Assembly (NCBI RefSeq): GCF_029774175.1
Contig: NZ_CP103834.1
Location: 258,501-322,500, forward strand
Direction of reading: 5' to 3'
DNA from: Actinobacillus genomosp. 1
Lineage (GTDB): Bacteria; Pseudomonadota; Gammaproteobacteria; Enterobacterales; Pasteurellaceae
Length of the DNA: 64,000 bases
Shown in pieces: positions 18,215-27,892 of this stretch (positions within the stretch are counted from its first letter, which is position 1; each line of letters begins with the position of its first letter). Position numbers and translations under genes: made by a program. Under the pieces are notes generated by a model, which was not told the origin of the DNA, did not search any database, and worked only from the letters and a program-made list of their open reading frames with translations.

Positions 18215-18245
18215 AACACCACTGGAAACAGTGGTGTTGTCGTTT
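18215..18245 (+). terminator. Hairpin after nupC
   Basis: Ten-base perfect stem AACACCACTG / CAGTGGTGTT with a GAAA tetraloop; the following GTCGTTTTA is only weakly T-rich, so readthrough to deoC is likely. An uptake core lies at about 18284. Confidence 0.6.
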
Positions 18246-18334
18246 TAGGACGAAGTAAACGTTTGCGTGACTTAATCTAATATGCAAGCGGTCTAATTTT
18301 TCTATATTTTTACAAAAGTAAAACGGGGGTTCGT

Positions 18335-19111
18335 ATGAGTTTAAAAGATTCGGCAAAAATCGCTTTATCCTTGATGGATTTAACTACGTTGAATGACAAT
18401 GACACGGATGAGAAAGTAATTTCTCTTTGTCAGCAAGGTAAGACGGAATTCGGTACGCCGGCAGCAGTATGTGTTTATCCGCGTTTTGTGCCGGTTGCTC
18501 GTAAAGCGCTAAAAGCACAAGGTACGGAGCAAGTTAAAATTGCCTCGGTAACTAATTTCCCGCATGGTAATGATGATATTGAAATCGCAGTTGCGGAGAC
18601 CAAAGCTGCTGTGGCTTACGGTGCGGATGAAGTGGATGTAGTATTCCCTTACAAAGCATTAATGGCGGGTAATGAGCAAATCGGTTTTGAATTAGTTCAA
18701 CAATGTAAGGCGGTCTGCCAAGCATCAAACGTATTATTGAAAGTAATTATTGAAACCGGGGAACTGAAAACCGCTGAATTAATTCGTAAAGCAAGTGAGA
18801 TTGCAATTAAAGCCGGTGCGGATTTTATTAAAACCTCAACGGGTAAAGTGCCGGTAAATGCAACTTTAGAATCGGCACGCATTATGTTAGAAACCATTCG
18901 TGATTTAAATGTTGCGGATAACGTCGGCTTTAAAGCGGCGGGCGGCGTAAAAACAGCACAAGAAGCGGCACAATATTTAGTGCTTGCTCAAGAGATTTTA
19001 GGCAAAGATTGGGTAAATGCGGCTCATTTCCGTTTCGGTGCTTCAAGTTTATTAACAAACTTGTTAGCAGCTTTAAATGGCCAAGCAAATCAAGAAGTAA
19101 GCGGTTACTAA
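18335..19111 (+). CDS. deoC: Deoxyribose-phosphate aldolase DeoC
   Basis: A 258-residue class I aldolase of the E. coli size class that splits deoxyribose 5-phosphate to acetaldehyde and glyceraldehyde 3-phosphate. The catalytic lysine lies in FIKTSTGK and the proton-relay Asp/Lys in VDVVFPYKALM and LLKVIIETGEL; VGFKAAGGVKT is the phosphate-side motif. It follows nupC and precedes deoD, so sugar phosphates released by the phosphorylase are used directly. Confidence 0.97.
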   Translation: MSLKDSAKIALSLMDLTTLNDNDTDEKVISLCQQGKTEFGTPAAVCVYPRFVPVARKALKAQGTEQVKIASVTNFPHGNDDIEIAVAETKAAVAYGADEVDVVFPYKALMAGNEQIGFELVQQCKAVCQASNVLLKVIIETGELKTAELIRKASEIAIKAGADFIKTSTGKVPVNATLESARIMLETIRDLNVADNVGFKAAGGVKTAQEAAQYLVLAQEILGKDWVNAAHFRFGASSLLTNLLAALNGQANQEVSGY

Positions 19112-19169
19112 GATAAACAGTATAAATTGATTAATTTTTATAAACTATAGCGTAATAGAGGAAAACAAA

Positions 19170-19892
19170 ATGGCTACTCCACACATTAACGCACCTGAAG
19201 GTGCATTTGCTGACGTTGTATTAATGCCGGGCGATCCGCTTCGTGCCAAATATATCGCTGAAACGTTTTTAGAAGATGCGGTGCAAGTGACGGATGTCCG
19301 TAATATGTTCGGTTATACTGGTACTTACAAAGGTCGCCGCATTTCAGTAATGGGGCACGGTATGGGGATCCCATCTTGCTCAATTTATGCAAAAGAACTG
19401 ATTACCGAATACGGTGTGAAAAAAATCATTCGTGTCGGTTCTTGCGGTGCTGTGCGTCAAGATGTGAAAGTACGTGATGTAATCATCGGTTCCGGTGCTT
19501 GTACTGATTCAAAAGTAAACCGTATTCGTTTCCGTGATAACGATTTTGCGGCAATTTCCGATTTTGATATGACATTAGCGGCAGTTCAAGCGGCAAAACA
19601 AAAAGGTATTGCAGCACGCGTAGGTAACTTATTCTCTGCGGATTTATTCTATACACCGGATGTAGAAATGTTTGACGTAATGGAAAAATACGGCATCTTA
19701 GGTGTGGAAATGGAAGCGGCAGGTATTTATGCGGTAGCGGCGGAATACGGTGCGAAAGCATTAGCAATTTGTACCGTTTCTGACCATATCCGTACCGGTG
19801 AACAAACTTCATCGGAAGAACGTCAATTAACTTTTAATGACATGATCACGATTGCGTTAGAATCTGTATTAATCGGTGACCAAGCAGAATAA
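19170..19892 (+). CDS. deoD: Purine-nucleoside phosphorylase DeoD
   Basis: A 240-residue hexameric-type phosphorylase (NP-I family). MATPHINAPEGAFADVVLMPGDPLRAKY is the standard N-terminal region, GVEMEAAGIYAVAAEYGA holds the ribose-binding Glu/Met, and CTVSDHIRTGE the catalytic Asp region. It converts purine (deoxy)ribonucleosides to base and pentose 1-phosphate. Last gene of the nupC-deoC-deoD set and followed by a terminator. Confidence 0.98.
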   Translation: MATPHINAPEGAFADVVLMPGDPLRAKYIAETFLEDAVQVTDVRNMFGYTGTYKGRRISVMGHGMGIPSCSIYAKELITEYGVKKIIRVGSCGAVRQDVKVRDVIIGSGACTDSKVNRIRFRDNDFAAISDFDMTLAAVQAAKQKGIAARVGNLFSADLFYTPDVEMFDVMEKYGILGVEMEAAGIYAVAAEYGAKALAICTVSDHIRTGEQTSSEERQLTFNDMITIALESVLIGDQAE

Positions 19893-19918
19893 GCGGTCAA
19901 TTTTCCAAATTATTTTGT

Positions 19919-19953
19919 AAATCCTTCGAGGTGAAAATCTCGGAGGATTTTTT
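19919..19953 (+). terminator. Terminator after deoD
   Basis: Stem ATCCTTCGAG / CTCGGAGGAT (one G-T pair) with an eight-base loop and a following TTTTTTAT tract. Confidence 0.85.
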
Positions 19954-19981
19954 ATATGTGATAGGCAATGTTAAAATTAAT

Positions 19982-20016
19982 TGAATGTTTATTCATTTTT
20001 AATGAATTTTTATTCT
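19982..20016. promoter_or_regulatory. Tandem ARG boxes (ArgR operator) before argC
   Basis: TGAATGTTTATTCA (19982-19995) and TGAATTTTTATTCT (20003-20016) fit the ArgR box TGAAT-W4-ATTCA, the first with perfect arms. Their starts are 21 bases apart, the canonical spacing for one ArgR hexamer, and they precede argC by about 70 bases. Confidence 0.8.
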
Positions 20017-20083
20017 GTTTTGCGTTTGAAATTCTGTTTGAATAAGAGTAAGATGCTCAATGTTTTGACAGTAATAAGGATTT

Positions 20084-21031
20084 ATGATGAGTAAATATAA
20101 AATTTTTGTGGACGGAGCAGTCGGTACAACCGGTTTACGTATTTTTGATCGTCTTGCTAGTGCGGAAGATATCGAGCTATTAAGCCTACCGGAAGCATTA
20201 CGTAAAGATCTCAGTGCAAGAGTAGCGAAAGTCGCGGAAGCGGATCTGACTTTTCTTTGTTTACCGGATGAAGCTTCGAAAGAATTAGTCGCTCATGCGC
20301 CGGCGGATGCAAGAATTTGTGATACTTCAACCGCTCATCGTGTAAATCCTGATTGGACTTATGGCTTTGCAGAGCTTTCCGGGCAGTTTGAAAAAATTCA
20401 AAATGCGAATCGAGTTGCCGTGCCGGGTTGTCATGCGACAGGTTATATTGCATTAGTTCGTCCTCTTATTGAAAAAGGTGCGTTAAGTGCCGATTATCCG
20501 CTTTCTTGTCATTCTCTCACCGGTTATTCCGGCGGCGGTAAATCAATGATTTCCGAATATCAAAATCCGGATCGTGAACAAAAATTCAATGCCCCTCGTG
20601 TTTATGGATTAGCTCTCAAACATAAACATTTACCGGAAATGCAAGTGCTTACCGGTTCAAACCATCCTCCTATTTTCACTCCGGTAGTTGCCGACTATTA
20701 CAGCGGAATGTTGGTGACTGTACCGCTCCCTGCTTCAGCCCTTTCACAAGCGGTCAATTCTGCTGAAAAAATTGCAAATTTATTCAGCGAGTATTATCAA
20801 AATTCCAAATTGATTACGGTTCATCCTGCTTGTTCGCTACCTGAAGACGGAATGTTGGCGGCGAATGAATTGAGCGGTAAAGACAGCCTTGAAATCTTTG
20901 TTTACGGTAATGAAACACAGCTGTTATTGTGTGCACGTTTCGATAATTTAGGTAAAGGCGCATCTGGTGCGGCAGTACAATGTATGAACATAATGTTAGG
21001 CCGTGAAGAAACAGCCGGACTAGACGTATAG
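20084..21031 (+). CDS. argC: N-acetyl-gamma-glutamyl-phosphate reductase ArgC (type 2)
   Basis: A 315-residue NADPH-dependent reductase, third step of arginine synthesis. KIFVDGAVGTTGLRIFDRL is the nucleotide-binding region, VAVPGCHATGY carries the catalytic Cys, and the HSLTGYSGGGKSM segment is the substrate-binding block. The protein is the shorter 'type 2' ArgC subclass rather than the E. coli type. Starts at 20084 and 20087 are both possible after an AAGGA ribosome site. It heads argC-argB-argD behind two ARG boxes. Confidence 0.93.
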   Translation: MMSKYKIFVDGAVGTTGLRIFDRLASAEDIELLSLPEALRKDLSARVAKVAEADLTFLCLPDEASKELVAHAPADARICDTSTAHRVNPDWTYGFAELSGQFEKIQNANRVAVPGCHATGYIALVRPLIEKGALSADYPLSCHSLTGYSGGGKSMISEYQNPDREQKFNAPRVYGLALKHKHLPEMQVLTGSNHPPIFTPVVADYYSGMLVTVPLPASALSQAVNSAEKIANLFSEYYQNSKLITVHPACSLPEDGMLAANELSGKDSLEIFVYGNETQLLLCARFDNLGKGASGAAVQCMNIMLGREETAGLDV

Positions 21032-21060
21032 TCAGCGTGAGATATTATTTGGGGTTTAAA

Positions 21061-21915
21061 ATGTTACAAAACGAAGTTGAAAATTTTGCAAATCTTTTAG
21101 AAAAAGCGACCGCTTATCTTGCTCCGTATCAAGAAAAAATTATCGTAGTGAAATACGGCGGCAATGCGATGATCAATGAAGATCTAAAAAAATTGGTGAT
21201 GCAAGACATTTTATTGCTGAACCAATTAGGTGTAAAAGTAGTATTAGTACATGGCGGCGGACCGGAAATTTCACAAGGGGTGAAATTACTTGGCAAAGAA
21301 CCGCAATTTATCAATGGCTTACGAGTAACCGATCAAGATACGATCAATGTGGTATTACAAATGCTTGCCGGTAAAGTGAATAAAAGCTTGGTGGCATTGC
21401 TAAAGGGCAAAGGCGTTGGCTTATGCGGTATTGACGCAAATATGCTGCAATGCGAAAAGTTACAAGGCGAAGTAGATTACGGCTTTGTCGGCGAGATTGT
21501 TAAAGTAAATACTCAATTATTGGAACTTGCGTTAAATGCAAATTTAATTCCGGTGATTTCTACGGTTGGTGTGGATGAGCAAGGTGTCGCTTACAATATC
21601 AATGCGGACACGGCAGCAAGTGAAATTGCGATGGCATTAGGAGCAGCGAAATTAGTGAGTATGACGGACATTGCCGGCTTATTACGTGATCGCTTTGATG
21701 AAAGTACGTTGATTCCGGAGGTTGAGGTCAGCGAAGTACAAGACTTAATTGATCAAGGCATTATTGCCGGCGGTATGATTCCGAAGATTGCCTGCTGTAC
21801 CGATTTTATTAACGCCGGCGGCATTGAGGCAAACATCATTGACGGACGAGTACCGCACGCCATTTTAGTTTCACTATTCGGTGGTAAAAACGGCACGCTT
21901 TTTTATAAAAAATAA
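21061..21915 (+). CDS. argB: Acetylglutamate kinase ArgB
   Basis: A 284-residue amino-acid kinase that phosphorylates N-acetylglutamate. IIVVKYGGNAMI and VVLVHGGGPEIS are the ATP and substrate loops; GGMIPKI is the C-terminal signature. ATG 21061 after GGGG is chosen over a GTG at 21037. It is longer than the 258-residue E. coli enzyme, with an extra N-terminal helix of about 18 residues (NEVENFANLLEKATAYL); such a helix marks the hexameric, arginine-inhibited class, so feedback control is plausible. Confidence 0.93.
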   Translation: MLQNEVENFANLLEKATAYLAPYQEKIIVVKYGGNAMINEDLKKLVMQDILLLNQLGVKVVLVHGGGPEISQGVKLLGKEPQFINGLRVTDQDTINVVLQMLAGKVNKSLVALLKGKGVGLCGIDANMLQCEKLQGEVDYGFVGEIVKVNTQLLELALNANLIPVISTVGVDEQGVAYNINADTAASEIAMALGAAKLVSMTDIAGLLRDRFDESTLIPEVEVSEVQDLIDQGIIAGGMIPKIACCTDFINAGGIEANIIDGRVPHAILVSLFGGKNGTLFYKK

Positions 21916-21928
21916 TTAGGAAGAGAAA

Positions 21929-23110
21929 ATGAATAGCAACGACATCAAACAATTAGATACAGATTATATCGCTCAAACTTACGGCAGATTTAACCTCGCC
22001 CTTTCACACGGAAAAGGTTGTGACGTGTGGGATTTCGAAGGCAATCAATATTTAGATTTTACCAGTGGCATCGGGACAAATAGTCTCGGTTGGGCGGATG
22101 ACAGTTGGCTGGCGGCGGTAACCACTCAGGCGGGTAAATTACAACATACTTCAAATTTATTCTTTACCGAGCCGTCTGCTGTACTGGCTAAAAGTTTGGT
22201 GAAGGCAAGCGGTCTAAAACGCGTATTTTTTTGCAATTCGGGTGCGGAAGCGAATGAAGGGGCAATTAAAACTGCGCGTAAATATAGCCACGACAAATAC
22301 GGCAAGGGCAGAGCGACCGTACTCAGTTTAGTTAATTCATTTCACGGACGTACGATTTCAACTCTTGCTGCAACCGGACAAGATGTTTTTCATCAGCACT
22401 TTTTCCCATTTACACAAGGTTTTGAACATACACCGGCTAACGATTTAAATGCTTTACATACACGTCTTGAACAAAATGATGTGTGTGCGGTAATTCTAGA
22501 AGTGGTGCAAGGCGAAGGCGGTGTTTGTGCATTAGATGCCGAATATTTACAAGGCGTACAAGCAATTTGCCAAGCAAAAGATATTATTTTTATTATTGAT
22601 GAAGTACAAACCGGTATCGGGCGTACCGGAAAATTATTTGCTTATCAGCACTTCGGCTTACAGCCGGATATTATCACGCTTGCCAAAGGTTTAGGTGGCG
22701 GTTTACCGATCGGTGCTTTCGTATTGGGTGAAAAATGCCAAAATACGTTGAGTAAAAGTGATCACGGTTCAACATTCGGCGCGAATCCGGTTTGTTGTGC
22801 GGCGGCAAATGCAGTGTTAGCCAAAATGGATGAAAAATTCCTTGCTGATGTTGCGGTTAAAGGCGAAAAATTACGTGCGGCATTGCTTACCTTACCAAAA
22901 GTAAAATCGGTTTCCGGCTTAGGTTTAATGCTCGGTATTGAATTTGAAGACGATGTAAAAGCCGCTGATGTGGTGGCGAAAGCAATAGAGAAAGGTGTAT
23001 TAACGCTTACCGCCAAGACAAAATTACGTTTATTGCCGCCGCTCATTATCTCGGAACAACAGATTGAGCAGGGGGTTGCAGTATTAAGAGACGTATTGGA
23101 AAGTCTGTAA
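21929..23110 (+). CDS. argD: Acetylornithine aminotransferase ArgD
   Basis: A 393-residue PLP-dependent class III aminotransferase. FFCNSGAEANEGAIK binds the cofactor phosphate, IIDEVQTGIGRTG has the PLP-contacting Asp, and ITLAKGLGGGLPIGA the Schiff-base Lys. It follows argB after 13 bases. In many bacteria the enzyme also acts on succinyldiaminopimelate in lysine synthesis; whether it does so here cannot be seen. Confidence 0.95.
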   Translation: MNSNDIKQLDTDYIAQTYGRFNLALSHGKGCDVWDFEGNQYLDFTSGIGTNSLGWADDSWLAAVTTQAGKLQHTSNLFFTEPSAVLAKSLVKASGLKRVFFCNSGAEANEGAIKTARKYSHDKYGKGRATVLSLVNSFHGRTISTLAATGQDVFHQHFFPFTQGFEHTPANDLNALHTRLEQNDVCAVILEVVQGEGGVCALDAEYLQGVQAICQAKDIIFIIDEVQTGIGRTGKLFAYQHFGLQPDIITLAKGLGGGLPIGAFVLGEKCQNTLSKSDHGSTFGANPVCCAAANAVLAKMDEKFLADVAVKGEKLRAALLTLPKVKSVSGLGLMLGIEFEDDVKAADVVAKAIEKGVLTLTAKTKLRLLPPLIISEQQIEQGVAVLRDVLESL

Positions 23111-23170
23111 GCGGTTATATTTTAGTGAATTTTTGCGGATAGTTTTTTTAACAATATTTAAGCGAAACAG

Positions 23171-23207
23171 AATCCCTCTAAGTGAATCACTTAGGGGGAT
23201 TTTTTAT
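23171..23207 (+). terminator. Terminator after argD
   Basis: Arms AATCCCTCTAAGT and ACTTAGGGGGATT with a GAATC loop and a following T tract. It separates the arginine operon from tbpBA. Confidence 0.88.
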
Positions 23208-23285
23208 TGCGTTTAGTCTATGTATTGTAAATAAAAAGATATTTATACATTTTCTTACAAAATAATTAAAAATATTTGCTATAAT

Positions 23286-23304
23286 TTTAATGATAATTAT
23301 TCTT
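23286..23304. promoter_or_regulatory. Fur box before tbpB
   Basis: TTTAATGATAATTATTCTT matches the 19-base Fur consensus at 14 positions, including an unbroken AATGATAAT core. It is 20 bases upstream of the tbpB start and fits iron repression of the transferrin receptor. Confidence 0.7.
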
Positions 23305-23324
23305 ATTTATAAAGGAGAACTTAA

Positions 23325-25039
23325 ATGAACGTGAAAAAATCACAAATTGCGATAGTAATAGCCGCAACATTACTGACCGCCTGTTCAGGCGGTAAAGGTG
23401 GCTTTGGCTTAGATAATACCCAAGAAAAAGTGCCGAGATATGAGCCTAAAAAGGCTAAACCGATAGAGTTTGGAGATGACATTACCGAAGCGAAACCTTA
23501 CGAACAATTACCGGAATTTTTACAACCGACTTTAGGTTCGGAAATTGCGATACCAAGACGTGTTATTCTCCCGAAAGCTGAAGAACGAGCAGATCTTTCA
23601 CCGGAAAATGTTCATCGTTTAAGTGGCAAGCTAGAAGATATTCCTCACGCAAAAGAAATTGAAGATCATCCGTCAGTAAAAAATTCCGGAGATAAATTTT
23701 CCTTAGTTTATTCTCATGACGGCAAATCCCCGCAACGTACAAGAAATATGGACTATGTCCGTTCCGGTTTCGTATTTGCTAACGGTGGATTTACTGCAGA
23801 GGAAAATGAAAAAAAGAAAAAGTATATCGTTCCGGTAAAGTCGGATATGTGTTCTACAAAGGCGTAAATCCGTCTAAAGCATTACCGGTTGATAAAATTG
23901 TGAAGTATGAAGGCACGTGGGATTTCACCACCGATGCGGTAAATAAACGCAGTGCGCAAGGTTTTGAAGAATCTCATGTCGGCGATCGTTATGGTGCGAT
24001 TTCCTATGATGAACCTGTTAATAATGATAAAAATAAAGGTGCAGTAGGACATACCAGTGAATTTACCGTGAATTTTGGTAAAAAAGAAATAACCGGTCAG
24101 TTATATCGAAATCATCCTGTATATAGCGGTAAAGCACAAGAAAGAACTAAACGATATGATATTGATGGCAAACTGTTTGGTAACCGTTTCCGCGGTAGTG
24201 CCAAAGCCACTGATCCGAAAGATCGTTATTTCGGTTCAAATGCTAATAATTCTTTAGAGGGAGGATTCTACGGGCCGAATGCGGAAGAATTGGCAGGGAA
24301 ATTCTTAGCTAATGATAAATCGTTATTCGGCGTGTTTGCTGCCAAACAAAAAGACGGCAAAGCAGCGACAGAAACAAGATTCGATGCTCGACAAATTGAT
24401 TTAGCCGACTTTAAACAAACTGAAATGGATTCGTTCGGGCAAGCGAATTTACTTGTGATTGACGGGCGAATTATTCCGTTACTTAAACAAAATTTTGAGC
24501 AGCAATTGGCAAATAAATCGGTAAAAGTGACCGCTTGTTGTGAGAACTTGGCGGACGTTAAATTCGGTAGCTTTGAAGTAGCGGGCGAGGGGAAAAAATT
24601 ATATATAACCGGCGAACGTACCGCAGTCAATGCAATTCCGAAATCGGGAGTATTTGCATATAAGGGCAGTTGGCAGGGGCAAATCGGCAGCAAAGATAAT
24701 AGCTCGAAATGGCAAGCACCGGAAAATAGCGCAGTATATTTAGAAGTGAATTTTGCAGATAAAAAAGTGAATGGCGGTTTTGGTAGCGGGCCGGTTAGTG
24801 GAACCGTATTGTCGCTTCAAGAAGGTGTCATAGAGAAAAACGGTTTTTCCGGTGTAGTAAAAACATTAAGCGAAGGTTTTACTGCCGAAGGAAAAACTTA
24901 CCATGTTGAGGGCAAAGTATCAGGCGGTTTTTATGGTAAGACGGCATCAGAGATCGGCGGTAGTTTCTTGAGCAATGAACAAAGTCAGGATAAAGCAGCC
25001 GGTGTATTCGGTGCAAAACGTCAAGTCGAGAAGAAATAG
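23325..25039 (+). pseudogene. tbpB: Transferrin-binding lipoprotein TbpB, split by a frameshift
   Basis: Surface lipoprotein that captures iron-loaded host transferrin for TbpA. The first part (23325-23867, 180 residues) has a lipoprotein signal (LLTACSGG) and the N-lobe start; it then runs into a stop after RNMDYVRSGFVFANGGF. The rest continues in the -1 frame (frame seen from 23849, GYVFYKGVNPSKALP..., to 25039) with the two lobes' barrel and GGFYG repeats. Joined, the product is about 570 residues, normal for TbpB. The shift lies at or after the run A7-G-A5 (23809-23821), where A AAA AAG is in the zero frame. Options are a sequencing error, a phase-variable or dead allele, or ribosomal slippage. 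Confidence 0.85.
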
Positions 25040-25053
25040 GGGAGAGGTAGAGA

Positions 25054-27843
25054 GTGAAGCAATTTAAATTAAGTTTAAGTTATATCGCAATTCAATCCGC
25101 TTTCCTGATTTTATCCGCACAAACTTATGCAAAGCAGAATGAAACGGAATTAGATACCGTTACGGTCAAAGCCAAAACGGAAGTACACCGCCGACAAAAT
25201 GAAGTTACCGGCTTAGGTAAAGTTACCAAAACCAGTAAGGATCTTGATAAAGAACAGGTACAAAATATTCGAGATCTGACCCGTTATGATCCTGGTATTT
25301 CAGTGGTTGAACAAGGACGAGGCGCAAGTAGCGGTTATTCGATTCGAGGGGTGGATCGCAATCGTGTGGCATTACTGGTGGACGGGCTACCGCAAATTCA
25401 GTCCTATAAAAGCATCTCGCCGCTTGCGCAAGGCGGAGCAATTAATGAAATTGAATATGAAAATATTCGTTCGATTGAATTTAGTAAAGGAGCAAGCTCA
25501 CAAGAATACGGTAGCGGTGCCTTAGGTGGCGCTGTCGGTTTCCGTACTAAAAATCCGGATGATGTTATCAAAGAAGGACAAAATTGGGGATTAGACAGTA
25601 AAACAGCTTATGTGAGTAAAAATAAGCAATTTAGTGAATCGCTTAGTTTTGCCGGTCGTTCCGGTGGATTTGAAGCACTGGTGCAATATACGCATCGAAA
25701 GGGCAAAGAAACGGAAATCCATAAAGATGCCACTAATGTAAGGCAGTCCTTCTACCGCGTTGTACCGAAGGATCTCAATTTAGATAAAAATCAAAGGGAT
25801 AACTGGTTCGTCTTTCAAGACGAATGTCCGACCGGACAGGGGAGTAATCCCGGCTGTGTTCCGCGTCCGATTGTGCGAGGGGCGAAAGTAGTAAAGGATT
25901 CGGTTAATGCGAAAGATTATACCGGTGACGGACGTATTGCGCCGAATCCTATGAAATATCAGTCGGGTTCTTGGTTATTTAAATTAGCTTACCATTTTTC
26001 CCCGAAACATTCGGTAAATGCCGTATTTGAGCAAACTAAACAACGTTATGATATACAAGACATGACGCAGGAGAAATATGCGGGTTTAGAGCGAAATAGT
26101 AAAGGACAATTGGATCCTAGAAAAACAGAGATAGCATACTCGTTATTCGGTAGAAACTTTTATCCGGATGATCCTACTCAAGCGATTGGTTACGGAAATA
26201 CGCTTAATCCTAGTTTAGTACAAAGTGCTTATTGGAGCCAAGCAAGATTCTTTGACGAACGGCATACGAAACGTCGCTTAGGGTTTGGTTATCAATATAA
26301 GTCTGAGAACGATAAGGGTATCTTTGACCGCTTAAATCTCAATTTAGACCAACAAGATATTCGTTTACTGACTAAGGTGCATAATTTAAATTGCAGTCGA
26401 TATCCATACATTGATAAAAATTGTAAGGTAACACCGGATAAGCGTGATTCTAATGCCAATTATGAACGTAATATTTATAAGGAACGTCATAAACAAGTCC
26501 AACTTTCTTTTGAAAAGGATTTGGAAATCGGGAAAACGCAACACTTATTTAATTTACTAATGAGTTATGATCGTATGCGTTCTAACCATAAGCGAGATCA
26601 ATTCGAACGTACTTATTTAGTCTATTCTAAAGATGATAGATCGGAACATCCGTATTATGACGTAGGAAATCGAGATAAAGATGTCGGCTATTACAATAGC
26701 GGTACTTATAAATACCCGAGAATTATTGGGAAAAGACAAGCAATCGTCGTTCGTGATAGTTATTGTAAGTCCGATACGAATTATGAAAAACGCAAAGATT
26801 TTACCGATTGTTCGGCACATATTACCAAAGGACAACATTATGCGATTGGTTTATCGGATCGTATTTTCATCGGTGATAAACTGGATTTAGGTTTAGGTGC
26901 ACGTTATGACTATCATCGCTTTAAATCGGATGATGATTGGATAGATGCCGGTAAGCATAAAAACTTTTCATGGAATACCGGTTTAACTGTGCGACCGATA
27001 GAACATATTGCACTGTCTTATCGTGTTTCAAACGGTTTTAGAATACCGTCATTTGATGAAATGTTCGGTCGCCGTGTTCCCGGAGCCAATGATAGCAAAT
27101 ATTGGCGTAGAGCATTGCTTAAAAAGAAATTAACTTCGGAAAAGGCACTTAACCAAGAAGTCGGTGTAGCTTTTAACGGTGATTTCGGTGTATTGGAAGT
27201 CAGTTATTTTGATAACCGCTATAGAGATTTGATTGTCAGTGCGAGAGAAAAAGGGCTTGAAGGTATTCATGGCTTTTATAATCTCCAATCGATTAATCTT
27301 AATGGGGTAAATCTATTAGGTAAACTTAATTGGCATGGTATTTGGTCTGCTTTACCGGACGGTTTGTATTCAAATCTTGCTTATAACCGTATTAAAGTAA
27401 AAAACGTCGATACGAAACCGAATTATGTGTTTGTTCGTAGCCCAGTGTTAGATGCGATACAGCCGGAACGTTATGTGGCAAGTTTGGGTTATGATGAGCC
27501 GAACGGTAAATGGGGCGTGAATTATATTCTAACTTATTCTAAAGCGAAAAAAGCCGATGAATTAATCGGTAGAACGATTTATTACACCGACGATGTGGTG
27601 AAAGGTGTGACGAATCAACGTACTCGACCTTGGTATATTTATGATGTGATCGGTTATTATACGTTTGCCAAACACTTTACCGTACGAGGCGGTATTTATA
27701 ACCTAACCAATCGTAAATACAGCACTTGGGAAGCGGTTCGCCAAACCGCTGTAACCAGTGTGGTTCCGGTTTATAATCGAGGTCATGCAAGTTATGCCGC
27801 ACCGGGCAGAAATTATGTACTAAGTTTAGAAGCTAAATTCTAG
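25054..27843 (+). CDS. tbpA: Transferrin-binding protein A, TonB-dependent receptor
   Basis: A 929-residue outer-membrane receptor that removes iron from transferrin and imports it. It starts with GTG behind GGAGAGG, has a signal peptide ending near TYA-KQ, a TonB box (ETELDTVTVKA), the plug domain (YSIRGVDRNRVALLVDGLPQ at about 96-115) and the TonB receptor C-terminus ending in Phe. Large cysteine-bearing loops (e.g. CPTGQGSNPGC) are typical for TbpA. It follows tbpB after 14 bases and is likely co-transcribed. No tonB/exbBD genes lie next to it. Confidence 0.95.
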   Translation: MKQFKLSLSYIAIQSAFLILSAQTYAKQNETELDTVTVKAKTEVHRRQNEVTGLGKVTKTSKDLDKEQVQNIRDLTRYDPGISVVEQGRGASSGYSIRGVDRNRVALLVDGLPQIQSYKSISPLAQGGAINEIEYENIRSIEFSKGASSQEYGSGALGGAVGFRTKNPDDVIKEGQNWGLDSKTAYVSKNKQFSESLSFAGRSGGFEALVQYTHRKGKETEIHKDATNVRQSFYRVVPKDLNLDKNQRDNWFVFQDECPTGQGSNPGCVPRPIVRGAKVVKDSVNAKDYTGDGRIAPNPMKYQSGSWLFKLAYHFSPKHSVNAVFEQTKQRYDIQDMTQEKYAGLERNSKGQLDPRKTEIAYSLFGRNFYPDDPTQAIGYGNTLNPSLVQSAYWSQARFFDERHTKRRLGFGYQYKSENDKGIFDRLNLNLDQQDIRLLTKVHNLNCSRYPYIDKNCKVTPDKRDSNANYERNIYKERHKQVQLSFEKDLEIGKTQHLFNLLMSYDRMRSNHKRDQFERTYLVYSKDDRSEHPYYDVGNRDKDVGYYNSGTYKYPRIIGKRQAIVVRDSYCKSDTNYEKRKDFTDCSAHITKGQHYAIGLSDRIFIGDKLDLGLGARYDYHRFKSDDDWIDAGKHKNFSWNTGLTVRPIEHIALSYRVSNGFRIPSFDEMFGRRVPGANDSKYWRRALLKKKLTSEKALNQEVGVAFNGDFGVLEVSYFDNRYRDLIVSAREKGLEGIHGFYNLQSINLNGVNLLGKLNWHGIWSALPDGLYSNLAYNRIKVKNVDTKPNYVFVRSPVLDAIQPERYVASLGYDEPNGKWGVNYILTYSKAKKADELIGRTIYYTDDVVKGVTNQRTRPWYIYDVIGYYTFAKHFTVRGGIYNLTNRKYSTWEAVRQTAVTSVVPVYNRGHASYAAPGRNYVLSLEAKF

Positions 27844-27861
27844 CCAAGTAGTAGATAAGAA

Positions 27862-27892
27862 AAAGGCACTCGAAAGAGTGCCTAATATTTTT
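27862..27892. terminator. Bidirectional terminator between tbpA and rho
   Basis: Stem AGGCACTC / GAGTGCCT with a GAAA loop, A-run on the left and T-rich on the right; serves both converging genes. Confidence 0.88.

Noticed and set aside
23849..25039. An independent gene starting with GTG at 23849
   Set aside because: It lacks a ribosome site and signal peptide and continues TbpB homology; treated as the second half of tbpB.
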